Assembly (NCBI GenBank): GCA_903867855.1
Contig: CAIPTA010000187.1
Coordinates: 1-46,142 of the forward strand
DNA from: Oligoflexia bacterium
GTDB lineage: Bacteria > Bdellovibrionota > UBA1018 > CAIPTA01
DNA: 46,142 bases
Reading direction: 5' to 3'
Shown piece after piece: positions 1-7,476 of the stretch. Below the pieces are notes generated by a model. It made no database searches. It was not told the origin of the DNA and was given only the letters and a program-made list of their open reading frames with translations. Both the position numbers and the translations under genes were made by a program. Numbering within the stretch: the first letter of the stretch is position 1; each line of letters starts with the position of its first letter.

Positions 1-1310
1 CTCAAAACCGACGCATAGCTATTCACCAATTCTTCACTAGTAGGATCAGAGAAAAGGCCAATAAATATGGAGATCTTTGGATTACTCTTGGTGGCGCGAG
101 TTGGCAGGTTCAGCTTTTTTTCATGAAGCGTTCGCCAACCTTTGTTGGCATTTTTCACGAGGTGAGAGGGCTCTACCGAGGGAATGGATATTCTTAGAGA
201 TTCTTCTATTTTTTTCTGAAGAGCGGGACCACTGGGGGAAAATAATACTTGTCTGTAATTTTGGGGTGCGATTATCTCGCGTTGCCCTCCGGAATCGGCG
301 CAGATAAAGTTTAAACCGTCTTCGATAGCTTCAATTACTGTATAGGGAGAGTTATCGACTAGAGAGGGCAGACAAACTAGGGCTTCGGATTTTTTTTTCA
401 GAAATGTGCGAGCCTCGGCAGCATTTTTATTTGTGATGAAGCGTACGGAAACATCGCGTGCGTGCTTTTCAAATTTATAGCGAATCTGAGCTACAAGTTC
501 TTTTTTCGATTGCGATCTCGGTATGGATCCTAAAAAGCAGATCTCTTTGATGCCGCTATGTTTCCTACTCTTCATTAAAAGAAGCACAGCCTCAATGAAA
601 ACATCTAAGCCTTTTCGTTTTTCTAATCGACCAAAGAAAATCAAAGATTGAATAGTCGGTATTTTACCAGAGCTATCTACGAGTTTATTCTCTCCATTGA
701 ATGAATTTACATTCGGAATTACTTTTATATCTTTTGATTTTCTCCACTTTTTATCATGCAGAAATTTCTGCATATATTTGCTGGGGCTAATCGTAAGATC
801 CGCAAGCTCCATGGAGGATTTATCGTAGGCGGCTAGCTTTAGATCGCTGGCTGTATAGGCTTGATTCGCAATACTGGTCCACAGAGAGGAGCCATGGGCT
901 CCTAGAATAAATTTCGTCTTTTGAAATTCTTTACCGCCGAGCTTTGCGCCTAAACATCTGTATAAAAGCGCACCAGTATCTGCACCGTGAACGATATCAA
1001 AGTTTTCATTCTTTAAATACTCATAGACCGCTTGCGAGCGCGCAACTATAAAGGAATCCTTGGAATACAGCTTTTTCAGCTCAAAAAAATTGGGCACAAC
1101 AAAACTGATGCCGCTTCTTCGCAGCTGCTCTATTTGTCTGCTAAATTTTCTCTCTATTTTTTTTGCAGGCAAATCAAGGTAGGGTAAAAAAACAATACTT
1201 AGGGAGTGTCCGTCTTGCTGTAGCAGATCCGCTAGCCTGCGATATGCGGTACCAACCCCACCATTTTTGGTAATGCCTTCGTACTCAAAAGTAACAATCG
1301 CGATTCTCAT
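1..1310 (-). CDS. GT4 glycosyltransferase, partial; possible GT2 domain beginning at the window edge
   Basis: The frame opens at an ATG at 1308-1310 and stays open to base 1, so the C-terminus lies outside the window. The protein starts MRIAIVTFEYEG, followed by a glycine-rich NGGVGT stretch, as in the donor-side loop of GT-B enzymes. Around residues 223-234 it reads LIFFGRLEKRKG, the GT4 (glycosyl transferase group 1) signature. Further on, a D-NSPYTVIEA segment matches the E-x7-E nucleotide-sugar motif with Asp in first place. By family it should transfer a sugar from an activated nucleotide donor, probably for surface polysaccharide. After a linker, residues from about 412 read PKISIFIGLFSDP, which resembles the first strand of a GT2 fold, so a GT4-GT2 tandem is possible. 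It follows the small basic ORF at 1363-1503, probably on one transcript. GT4 assignment is firm; substrate and fusion are inference. Confidence 0.85.
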   Translation of the reverse strand, partial: MRIAIVTFEYEGITKNGGVGTAYRRLADLLQQDGHSLSIVFLPYLDLPAKKIERKFSRQIEQLRRSGISFVVPNFFELKKLYSKDSFIVARSQAVYEYLKNENFDIVHGADTGALLYRCLGAKLGGKEFQKTKFILGAHGSSLWTSIANQAYTASDLKLAAYDKSSMELADLTISPSKYMQKFLHDKKWRKSKDIKVIPNVNSFNGENKLVDSSGKIPTIQSLIFFGRLEKRKGLDVFIEAVLLLMKSRKHSGIKEICFLGSIPRSQSKKELVAQIRYKFEKHARDVSVRFITNKNAAEARTFLKKKSEALVCLPSLVDNSPYTVIEAIEDGLNFICADSGGQREIIAPQNYRQVLFSPSGPALQKKIEESLRISIPSVEPSHLVKNANKGWRTLHEKKLNLPTRATKSNPKISIFIGLFSDPTSEELVNSYASVL

Positions 1311-1362
1311 ACTGTCTTTGAGCTAATAGAATTTCTTTACGTGATGAGGAGAGGGTTCTGAC

Positions 1363-1503
1363 TTAAGGTGCAACAACAGTAGCCGAAACACGGATAATTT
1401 CGTCCATTTTAATGCGCTTCAGGCCACCAAAAAAGAAACTGGAAACCTTCGACTTGGCTTTACTGCTGGCTTTTGCCTTCTTTGTTTTCTTCGGTTTACG
1501 CAA
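1363..1503 (-). CDS. Small lysine-rich protein (46 aa), TTG start
   Basis: A 46-residue reading frame starts at TTG (1501-1503) and stops at TAA (1363-1365). Its first half is strongly basic (RKPKKTKKAKASSKAKSK), followed by SSFFFGGLKRIKMDEIIRV. An in-frame stop lies two codons upstream of the TTG, and an AGGAAG sequence sits about 11 bases before it. A strong promoter (TTGACA, 18 bases, TATAGT) at 1539-1568 points into it, and the partial glycosyltransferase follows 52 bases downstream. The lysine/alanine-rich composition resembles histone-like tails, but I recognise no family. It could instead be a translated leader, or a non-coding 5' region. The hydrophobic ORF on the opposite strand looks like the shadow of this Lys-rich stretch. 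Confidence 0.4.
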   Translation of the reverse strand: MRKPKKTKKAKASSKAKSKVSSFFFGGLKRIKMDEIIRVSATVVAP

Positions 1504-1538
1504 CGCCTACTCGCTTCCTATTCTGACCCATTACTATT

Positions 1539-1568
1539 ACTATAGCAAAACTCACCGCTTTTTGTCAA
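1539..1568 (-). promoter_or_regulatory. Strong sigma-70-type promoter upstream of the small basic ORF and GT4 gene
   Basis: Read on the minus strand, TTGACA (1563-1568) is followed by an 18-base spacer and TATAGT (1539-1544). A TG one base before the -10 gives an extended -10. The predicted transcript starts near 1532 and covers the 46-residue ORF and then the glycosyltransferase. This is one of the best promoter matches in the window. Confidence 0.65.
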
Positions 1569-1583
1569 AAATGGCACTTAAGC

Positions 1584-2591
1584 CTATGATTTGTTTATCA
1601 AAAAGGTTTCGCACAGGTAGTCGTAAACGCGATTTTGTTCACTGCGATTGGATCTAAGATAATTTACATAATCAAGCCCAAGAAGGCTACTTGGGGGCGA
1701 GTAAACAGCATCAGATTTTAAGAGCTTGCTCTTTAATTTGTCTAAATTCGCTTTCCTTTGCCATCCCACAAGAGTTTGAGCCACAAAGGCTTCGTGCAGA
1801 GTTGCCGCCGATCTTGCGGAATAAATCGCAGGGCTAAATTTAATTTCCTTAGGCGCTTTTTCTTCCACCAACTGTTGAATGAGTGCATCGAGAATTAGGG
1901 GGAAATTTTTCCGACTCGAAAAATCCACTTCCTCGATTCGAGGGATATGTTTCCTATAGAGAACGCCGGATTGCTCGAGGGGAGTAGAAAGCCACGCGAG
2001 ACGTTGCTGCGCAACTAAATCTACATAGTCTACTAGGGATTCTTGCAGCCTAAAAAATGCGGCAGTATCTTTCGCGGTGTACTCAGCCATGTGCGCTGGC
2101 ACAAAAGTTCGCGACATAATTAAATGAGTTAGATCGTGCATATAGGCATGGCGCCTCGAGCGCAGATAGCGATGCCTTCTCAGTAAATTATCGGGAGCAT
2201 TTTCACTCCAATTGCTCGAAAGAAAATACCGGCAGGCTGAGGCCGTGGGGTCGAAGCTGTGAAAACTAGTGGTGGGTAGGCCTTGCCGACGAACGAAACT
2301 AATACCAAGGCTATCGCATTTTTCGGCAATATTTCTATATTGAGTTGAAATACCAGCCAACAAAAAGAAAAGGTAGGGGCGCTCCGCCGCTAGTTTGTAA
2401 TCGCGATCCCACTCAGTAAGAAGATCAACTTGTTTAAGAACGCATTGACTATAGTACTCTCGCTGATCGAGAGTTTGCTGAAATCCTTGGATCCAAATTT
2501 TGTGTATCTCACGAGAGAGCACCTTGATATCGTGACGGGAAATCACTTTATACGACAATGAGTTTTTTAATCGCTTCCCCTTTAAAGACAT
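1584..2591 (-). CDS. Unknown 335-aa protein with a COQ4-like HDxxH motif
   Basis: I do not recognise the family. The protein is soluble-looking, rich in Arg and aromatic residues, and has no signal peptide or membrane segment. A central RRHAYMHDLTHLIM stretch, with a Glu 13 residues after the last His of HDLTH, resembles the HDxxH-x(n)-E metal-binding motif of COQ4-type proteins. The length (335 rather than about 220-260) and the rest of the sequence do not clearly fit that family. A TATATT hexamer seven bases before the ATG, without a Shine-Dalgarno sequence, suggests a leaderless transcript. The gene is divergent from the 53-codon ORF and phosphopantetheinyl transferase at 2671-3428. The ATG at 2589-2591 is the first start in a well-bounded frame. 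Confidence 0.75.
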   Translation of the reverse strand: MSLKGKRLKNSLSYKVISRHDIKVLSREIHKIWIQGFQQTLDQREYYSQCVLKQVDLLTEWDRDYKLAAERPYLFFLLAGISTQYRNIAEKCDSLGISFVRRQGLPTTSFHSFDPTASACRYFLSSNWSENAPDNLLRRHRYLRSRRHAYMHDLTHLIMSRTFVPAHMAEYTAKDTAAFFRLQESLVDYVDLVAQQRLAWLSTPLEQSGVLYRKHIPRIEEVDFSSRKNFPLILDALIQQLVEEKAPKEIKFSPAIYSARSAATLHEAFVAQTLVGWQRKANLDKLKSKLLKSDAVYSPPSSLLGLDYVNYLRSNRSEQNRVYDYLCETFLINKS

Positions 2592-2670
2592 GGATTTTAA
2601 TATAAGGCATAAAGTATCTTGAGAGAAGTTTAATTACCTAAACGTATATTGGGTATCTAAGGTTAAATTT

Positions 2671-2832
2671 GTGGGTGTATTATCAAAAGAAGTAGAACGC
2701 GAATTTGGCCTGCTACAAGCGGATTTTAAGCATCTCTTGTCTTTGTGGCAATTGGGTAATCGTGCGAACTATAAGCTTCCAGAGCTTTCCTCTTGGACGC
2801 TAAATGATGGCTTTAAAAATCTACTTTTATGA
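2671..2832 (+). CDS. Small protein (53 aa) translationally coupled to the phosphopantetheinyl transferase
   Basis: A GTG at 2671 opens 53 codons ending in a TGA at 2830-2832. That stop overlaps the ATG of the downstream gene (2829-2831) in the classic ATGA arrangement. AAGG at 2659-2662 lies eight bases before the GTG, and an in-frame stop occurs about 50 bases upstream. The peptide (VGVLSKEVEREFGLLQADFK and onwards, ending KNLLL) looks like an amphipathic helix pair and contains tryptophans, unlike random frames. I recognise no family; it has no DSL serine motif, so it is not an acyl carrier protein. The coupling suggests a role connected to the transferase, but that is inference. Confidence 0.5.
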   Translation: MGVLSKEVEREFGLLQADFKHLLSLWQLGNRANYKLPELSSWTLNDGFKNLLL

Positions 2833-3428
2833 ATTCTTGTTTTAATATGAATGATTTTTTTGAAGGCGCAGTGGTGTTCCTCACAGAAGACGAGGCGGAA
2901 CATGTTGAGTTACCGGCCAATCGACGGATTACCCATCATAATGCGATTAGTGCTTGGCGAACCTCTCGGACAGCCCTTCTAAGAGCTTTTCGTGCCGTGG
3001 GGATACCTATCGAGAGCAGCGATCTGAAAGGTGCGGGCATTCAACAACTCGCTGGATTTCCAGATTGGCGATTTTCAATCACGCACTCCGATAAGTATGC
3101 AGCTGCTTGGGTGGCTCGAAGTGGAAGCTTCGGAATGGGAGTTGACCTTGAATCGACCTCTAGAGCTCTAAGCGCTGAGCTATGCCTGAAGATTGCCAAT
3201 TCTGCCGATACGGTGTCGCCCGATATTCGGTGTTGGAGTTTGAAGGAGGCAATTTATAAATGTTTTTGCGGTGATAAAAATCAAAGCAAACTTTACTTTA
3301 ATCGAATTGCTCTGGTGGATGGTTCATTTTACATTGACGGCGTGAAGCGTGCTGGAACCTATTTCCAAGAAATTAAGGACAACGGAATTGTGCTCTCCTA
3401 TGCAAAATCCTTTAATCGAGGATTGTAG
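2829..3428 (+). CDS. 4'-phosphopantetheinyl transferase (Sfp/EntD-like)
   Basis: The 199-residue product carries the family hallmarks: an FSITHSDKYAAAWVA segment near residues 82-96, GVDLE at 104-108 and WSLKEAIYK at 136-144. Asp106, Glu108 and Glu140 are the expected Mg-binding residues. Family members move the 4'-phosphopantetheine arm of coenzyme A onto a conserved serine of carrier proteins. Which carrier it serves is not visible: no ACP, PKS or NRPS gene lies in the window. The length fits the shorter single-gene members of the superfamily. The ATG overlaps the stop of the 53-codon ORF, implying coupled translation. Its 3' end overlaps the convergent glycosyltransferase by 17 bases. Confidence 0.85.
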   Translation: MNSCFNMNDFFEGAVVFLTEDEAEHVELPANRRITHHNAISAWRTSRTALLRAFRAVGIPIESSDLKGAGIQQLAGFPDWRFSITHSDKYAAAWVARSGSFGMGVDLESTSRALSAELCLKIANSADTVSPDIRCWSLKEAIYKCFCGDKNQSKLYFNRIALVDGSFYIDGVKRAGTYFQEIKDNGIVLSYAKSFNRGL

Positions 3429-4518
3429 GATTTGAAAAGATGCGATGATATTCCTTAAAAAAATCAAATCCCGATTTAGTGAGAATAAAATTTTTGAAGC
3501 CTCGGCGGGAAAAATACTTCAATTTGGGATAACGTCTATCGGCGATTTCTATAAGTAAGGCTAGATACTCGAGGGAAACTGCCTGAGGTTCCTGTGATGT
3601 TTTATTCTTAACCTTACTATTTTTCTGTTCTGTTCCGAACCACTCCTCTAAAAGCTGTGCACAGAGTGATTCACAAGATTCTGAACTATCTCCTGCCGCC
3701 TTTCCAAAGGGGGGCGCGGGTAAGAGAATGGTGTCGATCCCCGCAGCATCATGATGGGCACCCCAAGCACTCAAGATCGAAGGCCATCCCGCAGCCTGTG
3801 CCTGCGCCAGGCTCACTCCGAAATCTTCGTGAGATGAATCAGAGAGCGATATGAAAATTGGATTTTCTAGCTTTGCTTTTGTCCACTGGCTATGAGCCAT
3901 CGCCGAAATAAAACGGGGCGCTTGATTCCATTTGGAATCTGCAATGAACTTTCGCACTCTCTGTTTTGTCGTATTTGTGTCAGGAGCGCGTTTCTGAACG
4001 GATAGTGGATGATCTAACTCCAAAAAATCTCCGATAAAATGTAGGTTGATCGGAAATCCATAGTCTATCTGTAACGACCGACAAATTTCCATTATTGGAA
4101 AAATGCCCTTCGCCTCACATATTCTTCCCGCAAAAACCAAATTACTTGGGGCATCGGGTGAAAAGAAATTGGGCATTGCTGTTCTAGGAAAGAGCTCATA
4201 GCGAGGAATCACTCCAATGAAATGCGCTGGCAGTTTTAAGAGGCTACAAAGAACAGACTTTGCTGCGCTACACAGCACCCAAATTTTATATTTTCCCTTT
4301 GGCCATTCGCTGCAGTTCACGATTCGCGCGAAAAATCCGCCAGCTAACACAATATTCAGCGGCTGCGAATTATCCTGTTTCAGCAAAAGATCGCGAAAGA
4401 AATGCTGATTTGTGGGGTCAATATAGACGAAGTTTTCCGCGCCAAAGAAGATCTTTAATCTGCTCATAAGCATAAAATTACTTCTTTTGCTGAGTTCAAT
4501 TTTAGGGTCGATATTCAA
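3412..4518 (-). CDS. GT4 family glycosyltransferase
   Basis: The 368-residue product has an NLVFAGRICEAKGI signature in the middle and HEDFGVSLAQAQAAGWPSIL later. These correspond to the GT4 donor-binding core and its E-x7-E-like motif, here with Glu in first place and Gln in second. No signal peptide or membrane helix is seen, so it should act on the cytoplasmic side. It is the last gene of a four-gene minus-strand run (7418 to 3412) and starts 17 bases after the stop of the GT-C gene. By family it retains the sugar configuration and uses a nucleotide-sugar donor; the acceptor is unknown. Its tail overlaps the convergent phosphopantetheinyl transferase by 17 bases. Confidence 0.8.
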   Translation of the reverse strand: MNIDPKIELSKRSNFMLMSRLKIFFGAENFVYIDPTNQHFFRDLLLKQDNSQPLNIVLAGGFFARIVNCSEWPKGKYKIWVLCSAAKSVLCSLLKLPAHFIGVIPRYELFPRTAMPNFFSPDAPSNLVFAGRICEAKGIFPIMEICRSLQIDYGFPINLHFIGDFLELDHPLSVQKRAPDTNTTKQRVRKFIADSKWNQAPRFISAMAHSQWTKAKLENPIFISLSDSSHEDFGVSLAQAQAAGWPSILSAWGAHHDAAGIDTILLPAPPFGKAAGDSSESCESLCAQLLEEWFGTEQKNSKVKNKTSQEPQAVSLEYLALLIEIADRRYPKLKYFSRRGFKNFILTKSGFDFFKEYHRIFSNPTILD

Positions 4519-4535
4519 TGGCGCCTCGAGAAGAA

Positions 4536-6158
4536 TTAATAAAAATACCGTATAGCTGGTATATTTTCATCCTGCATAATTGCTCGAATGGTTTTCACAT
4601 CTAATTTTCCAGAAATGGACCAAATGCAGCTTGAGCCAGTCCACCAAGAATCGTTTACCTCGTATTTTTCTACCGCTATTCCTTGGCGGGAACTTCCATT
4701 GCCGGCTTCGTAGCATTGCTTACTGCTGAATAAGAAAACTAGCGTTATATCTTGATCGCGAAATTCACTGAAAATGGTTGCTTGTAAATTACTTTCCTCG
4801 CCAGGAAGAAAAAAAGGATTCACGGCCATAGTCATTTGTTCATCAATTGGGGATGCCACTCTAATAGCTCTTGGTGGCGTGACAAAATAGCTAAAGTAGA
4901 GTTCTGAGATATGTGTTTGCCAAGCCGGCAAGGCAGCCAAAATTATTGGTGTCTTATTTTTCGCTGATATTTGGTTGAATATTTCTACGTATGAAGAGTT
5001 TCGATGGATTTCTGATACCATTGTAATTTTCTGATTGTCCCTAATAACGCAAGCAACGGCAGTTACGAGTGTGAGCATGTACAGGTGCTTCTCGTACTTT
5101 GTGGCTGCAATAGACTTGAGGCAGAAGATGAAATACGAAAACCCTAACCCCATAAAAGGCATGAAATATCTATCGCTAAATTCATGTTTGGAGATGATTC
5201 TTATTGAAATTAGCAATGCGGGCAGTAGGAGATAAACAAGGCCGAATAAATATCTATTCTTCCGTACCAGGTTTTTTTGAAAGCATAGTAAAAATATGAG
5301 TAAGGCAATCACCACAAAGAAAATGCAGGGCCCCCCTAAATTTTCCCAATAACGATAGAGCAGTTGGATTCCAGACCAAAGGCGTTCAGCAGTTGTTTCA
5401 TTAGCCATTCTAGAGGCTGGATGTTTTGTAAAGCCAAGGAGCCCGGATATTTCCGGTTCATTGATATAGAAGCTACAAGTTAAGATGAAAAGTAATTCTC
5501 CTAAGTGAGAAAAAATTTTAGATTGATTGCCTGTAGCTCGATAGAGCCTTCTGGAAAAGGAGGCCAAAATAAACGGAAGGGAAAAGAAGTGCGCATTTAG
5601 AAAGAGGAGGTTAAGAAGAAACTTTAATGGTCCTGTGGCGGATAGAAATAGCTCGTCGAAGAACCATAGTAGAGATACGAGAGAAATAAAAGAATATCCA
5701 CGCGCTTCACTGGCATAGTGTATTTCCGTAATATTGAAGCAGTAAAAAAGAGCGGCAGTGGCACTTAGAAAAATTAGCTTCTCCGCTTTCCAAGAGTAGC
5801 TTCTTTGCAGGTAGCGAAATGTGAGCAGGCTCGCACAGATCACCGTGCCAAGGCTATAAACCAAGCTTGGGATTCTGGCCCCTATTTCGGAAACCCCGGT
5901 GAGGGGAAACCAAATCCACTTTCGAAGGCAAAGCTCTAGGATCGGAACAAAGAAATAGAAGGCCGATTGGCGGAGCTCAACGAAGTTCTTTGACTTCAGT
6001 GCGCACAAAATGTGATCAGCCTCATCTAACCAAAAGGGCCTGCCCCACTCCGAGAGGCGCAAGGAAAGAGCCAAATAAGTTACGCTTATTAGCGAAACTA
6101 TGGCCAAGAGTAGCTGCTTTTTAGTTAATGGATTTTTCACGTAGAATGTCCGAATCAT
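4536..6158 (-). CDS. GT-C type polytopic glycosyltransferase (PMT/ArnT-like)
   Basis: About 540 residues with roughly ten hydrophobic segments in the first 370 residues and a soluble C-terminal third. After the first helix comes EWGRPFWLDEADH, the acidic first-loop motif (Asp-Glu) typical of GT-C enzymes of the PMT/ArnT group. These use lipid-phosphate-linked sugars and act on the periplasmic face. I prefer the ATG at 6156-6158; an in-frame TTG at 6167 would add three residues, and neither has a clear ribosome site. The start lies inside the HTTM gene (38-base overlap), indicating translational coupling. The following GT4 gene begins 17 bases after its stop. Together they suggest that a glycan or lipid-linked sugar is made in the cytoplasm and transferred outside. 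Confidence 0.75.
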   Translation of the reverse strand: MIRTFYVKNPLTKKQLLLAIVSLISVTYLALSLRLSEWGRPFWLDEADHILCALKSKNFVELRQSAFYFFVPILELCLRKWIWFPLTGVSEIGARIPSLVYSLGTVICASLLTFRYLQRSYSWKAEKLIFLSATAALFYCFNITEIHYASEARGYSFISLVSLLWFFDELFLSATGPLKFLLNLLFLNAHFFSLPFILASFSRRLYRATGNQSKIFSHLGELLFILTCSFYINEPEISGLLGFTKHPASRMANETTAERLWSGIQLLYRYWENLGGPCIFFVVIALLIFLLCFQKNLVRKNRYLFGLVYLLLPALLISIRIISKHEFSDRYFMPFMGLGFSYFIFCLKSIAATKYEKHLYMLTLVTAVACVIRDNQKITMVSEIHRNSSYVEIFNQISAKNKTPIILAALPAWQTHISELYFSYFVTPPRAIRVASPIDEQMTMAVNPFFLPGEESNLQATIFSEFRDQDITLVFLFSSKQCYEAGNGSSRQGIAVEKYEVNDSWWTGSSCIWSISGKLDVKTIRAIMQDENIPAIRYFY

Positions 6159-6930
6159 CAGCTGCAAAAAAGGTGATATTTAACAAAATCATCAATAGGG
6201 AAAATAGATAAAACTTCATGACGAATATGATGCCCACATGAATCAGTATTTCTGAAACACAGAAAAAGGATCGCAGCTTTGGCTTGAATAATATCGTAGC
6301 CGTTAGGAGCTGGGAAATAATAACGAACCACCCTAAAATAAAGAGAAATGGAAAGAGGGGGCTTAAGTATGCGGTGCTAAGCACTGAATATTTAGTTAGT
6401 ATTGCGGAGCTTAAATTCCAAAGCAGCTCGCCTGATCTCCATTGGCTATCCATCAACTTTGAGTAGCCGGTGTTAAAATAGATCAAGCAGAGGAATATTT
6501 TCCCCCAGCGAAAAAAGAGGGCGGGATCATCGAGTAGCTTGCTGACGCACAAAATAAGTAGAAATACTGCCATGATCGAATGAGACCCATCGATCGAAAT
6601 ATTATGGCTACTTAGCCAAATGTTCAGAAAAATCCAACTCGCGATGGCTCCCCACTTTTGTGTGCGTGTAAAGAAAAGCAATACAAAGGATAGCACGCTT
6701 AACATCCAGAGGATAATGAGGCTGGATGCCAATTCGAGATGAAAGCGCTTAGAGGCTAAGGAAAGTATAAGATCGAAAAATGTATCTTTAGAAACACTGA
6801 GTAGGTGGGGTGTGTCGAAGTAGTAGAACATATCGGGGTAGGCCGCCAAAAAATCGCAGACTAGTAGGCACGCCATTAGTTTATGAAAATGGGATCTGCA
6901 AAAAGCAGATAGGATCTTTAGTTGATTCAA
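6121..6930 (-). CDS. HTTM-domain integral membrane protein
   Basis: This is a 269-residue protein with about seven hydrophobic helices. The segment CLIYFNTGYSKLMDSQWRSG matches the most conserved part of the HTTM domain: a small residue, Lys, then Trp-x-x-Gly. That domain is the membrane half of vitamin K-dependent gamma-carboxylases and is widespread alone in bacteria, where its function is mostly unknown. Only the HTTM part is present; no carboxylase or lumenal domain follows. Its start overlaps the stop of the upstream small membrane protein by four bases (6927-6930), and its tail overlaps the GT-C gene. Such tight packing suggests the products work together at the membrane. Family assignment is from motif recognition. 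Confidence 0.7.
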   Translation of the reverse strand: MNQLKILSAFCRSHFHKLMACLLVCDFLAAYPDMFYYFDTPHLLSVSKDTFFDLILSLASKRFHLELASSLIILWMLSVLSFVLLFFTRTQKWGAIASWIFLNIWLSSHNISIDGSHSIMAVFLLILCVSKLLDDPALFFRWGKIFLCLIYFNTGYSKLMDSQWRSGELLWNLSSAILTKYSVLSTAYLSPLFPFLFILGWFVIISQLLTATILFKPKLRSFFCVSEILIHVGIIFVMKFYLFSLLMILLNITFFAADDSDILREKSIN

Positions 6931-7418
6931 GGCCTGTAATTCCAGCTGTATAGTTTTTGAAAGTGAATATTCCCTGTGGTGCCTGGACTGGGGATTATCA
7001 GCTCAAAGAGTTCAATATCGAAATTCTTGGTTTCTGGATTTTTCTTTCGCAATACTGTCTCAATACTAGTTTTTCGCTCCGCCAATAGATTTGGGTTCAT
7101 AATGGCGTCAGTAAACCATCCGGGTATTTTTGCAGCAGATGGTTCCCCAATGGCAGATAACTCATTAATAAATAATTTTTTACTCTGATCGTTGCTATCT
7201 TTTTTGCTGAAGACAATAGTTTGGAATTTACCATCCCAGCTAACTGATGGCCATGGCACAAAGAAGCTATAACCGCCGGAAAGATGAAAAATAGAATCGT
7301 AGAGTGACATTGTTTGGGGGAAGGCAAACTTTGGTAGATTTCGCTGATTGAAAGTACACACCAGCTGTATTACGGCCAGAAGACATAGTATTATTTCTAC
7401 CAGACGTTTCCAACTCAT
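6927..7418 (-). CDS. Membrane-anchored protein of unknown function, first gene of the HTTM operon
   Basis: The 163-residue product begins MSWKRLVEIILCLLAVIQLV, one N-terminal transmembrane segment. The remainder is exported and rich in beta-type residues and aromatics (SGGYSFFVPWPSVSWDG). I do not recognise a family. Small single-pass proteins next to HTTM genes are common, so it is a plausible partner. It is the first gene of a four-gene run. There is no usable Shine-Dalgarno (AAGGG abuts the ATG), but TAGAAT lies exactly six bases before the ATG, compatible with a leaderless transcript. The stop overlaps the HTTM start as ATGA. Confidence 0.7.
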   Translation of the reverse strand: MSWKRLVEIILCLLAVIQLVCTFNQRNLPKFAFPQTMSLYDSIFHLSGGYSFFVPWPSVSWDGKFQTIVFSKKDSNDQSKKLFINELSAIGEPSAAKIPGWFTDAIMNPNLLAERKTSIETVLRKKNPETKNFDIELFELIIPSPGTTGNIHFQKLYSWNYRP

Positions 7419-7424
7419 CCCTTG

Positions 7425-7430
7425 ATTCTA
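7425..7430 (-). promoter_or_regulatory. Candidate -10 element of the HTTM operon
   Basis: TAGAAT (minus strand) ends six bases before the ATG at 7418, the same spacing seen at several other genes here. No convincing -35 is visible at 16-18 bases. It would place the transcript start at or next to the start codon. Confidence 0.35.
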
Positions 7431-7476
7431 CATTTTTTGTCTCTAAAAGACAGTCGAGCTGCGTATTTTGAAATTG

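Noticed and set aside
1412..1657. 81-codon hydrophobic plus-strand frame (FAFFVFFGL)
   Set aside because: It is antisense to the Lys-rich 46-codon ORF (AAG/AAA codons read as CTT/TTT) and runs into the 335-residue gene; the minus strand has the promoter.
2619..2650. Promoter TTGAGA/TATATT for the 53-codon ORF
   Set aside because: The spacer would be 20 bases, outside the usual 16-18 range, and the -10 overlaps the opposite gene's upstream region.
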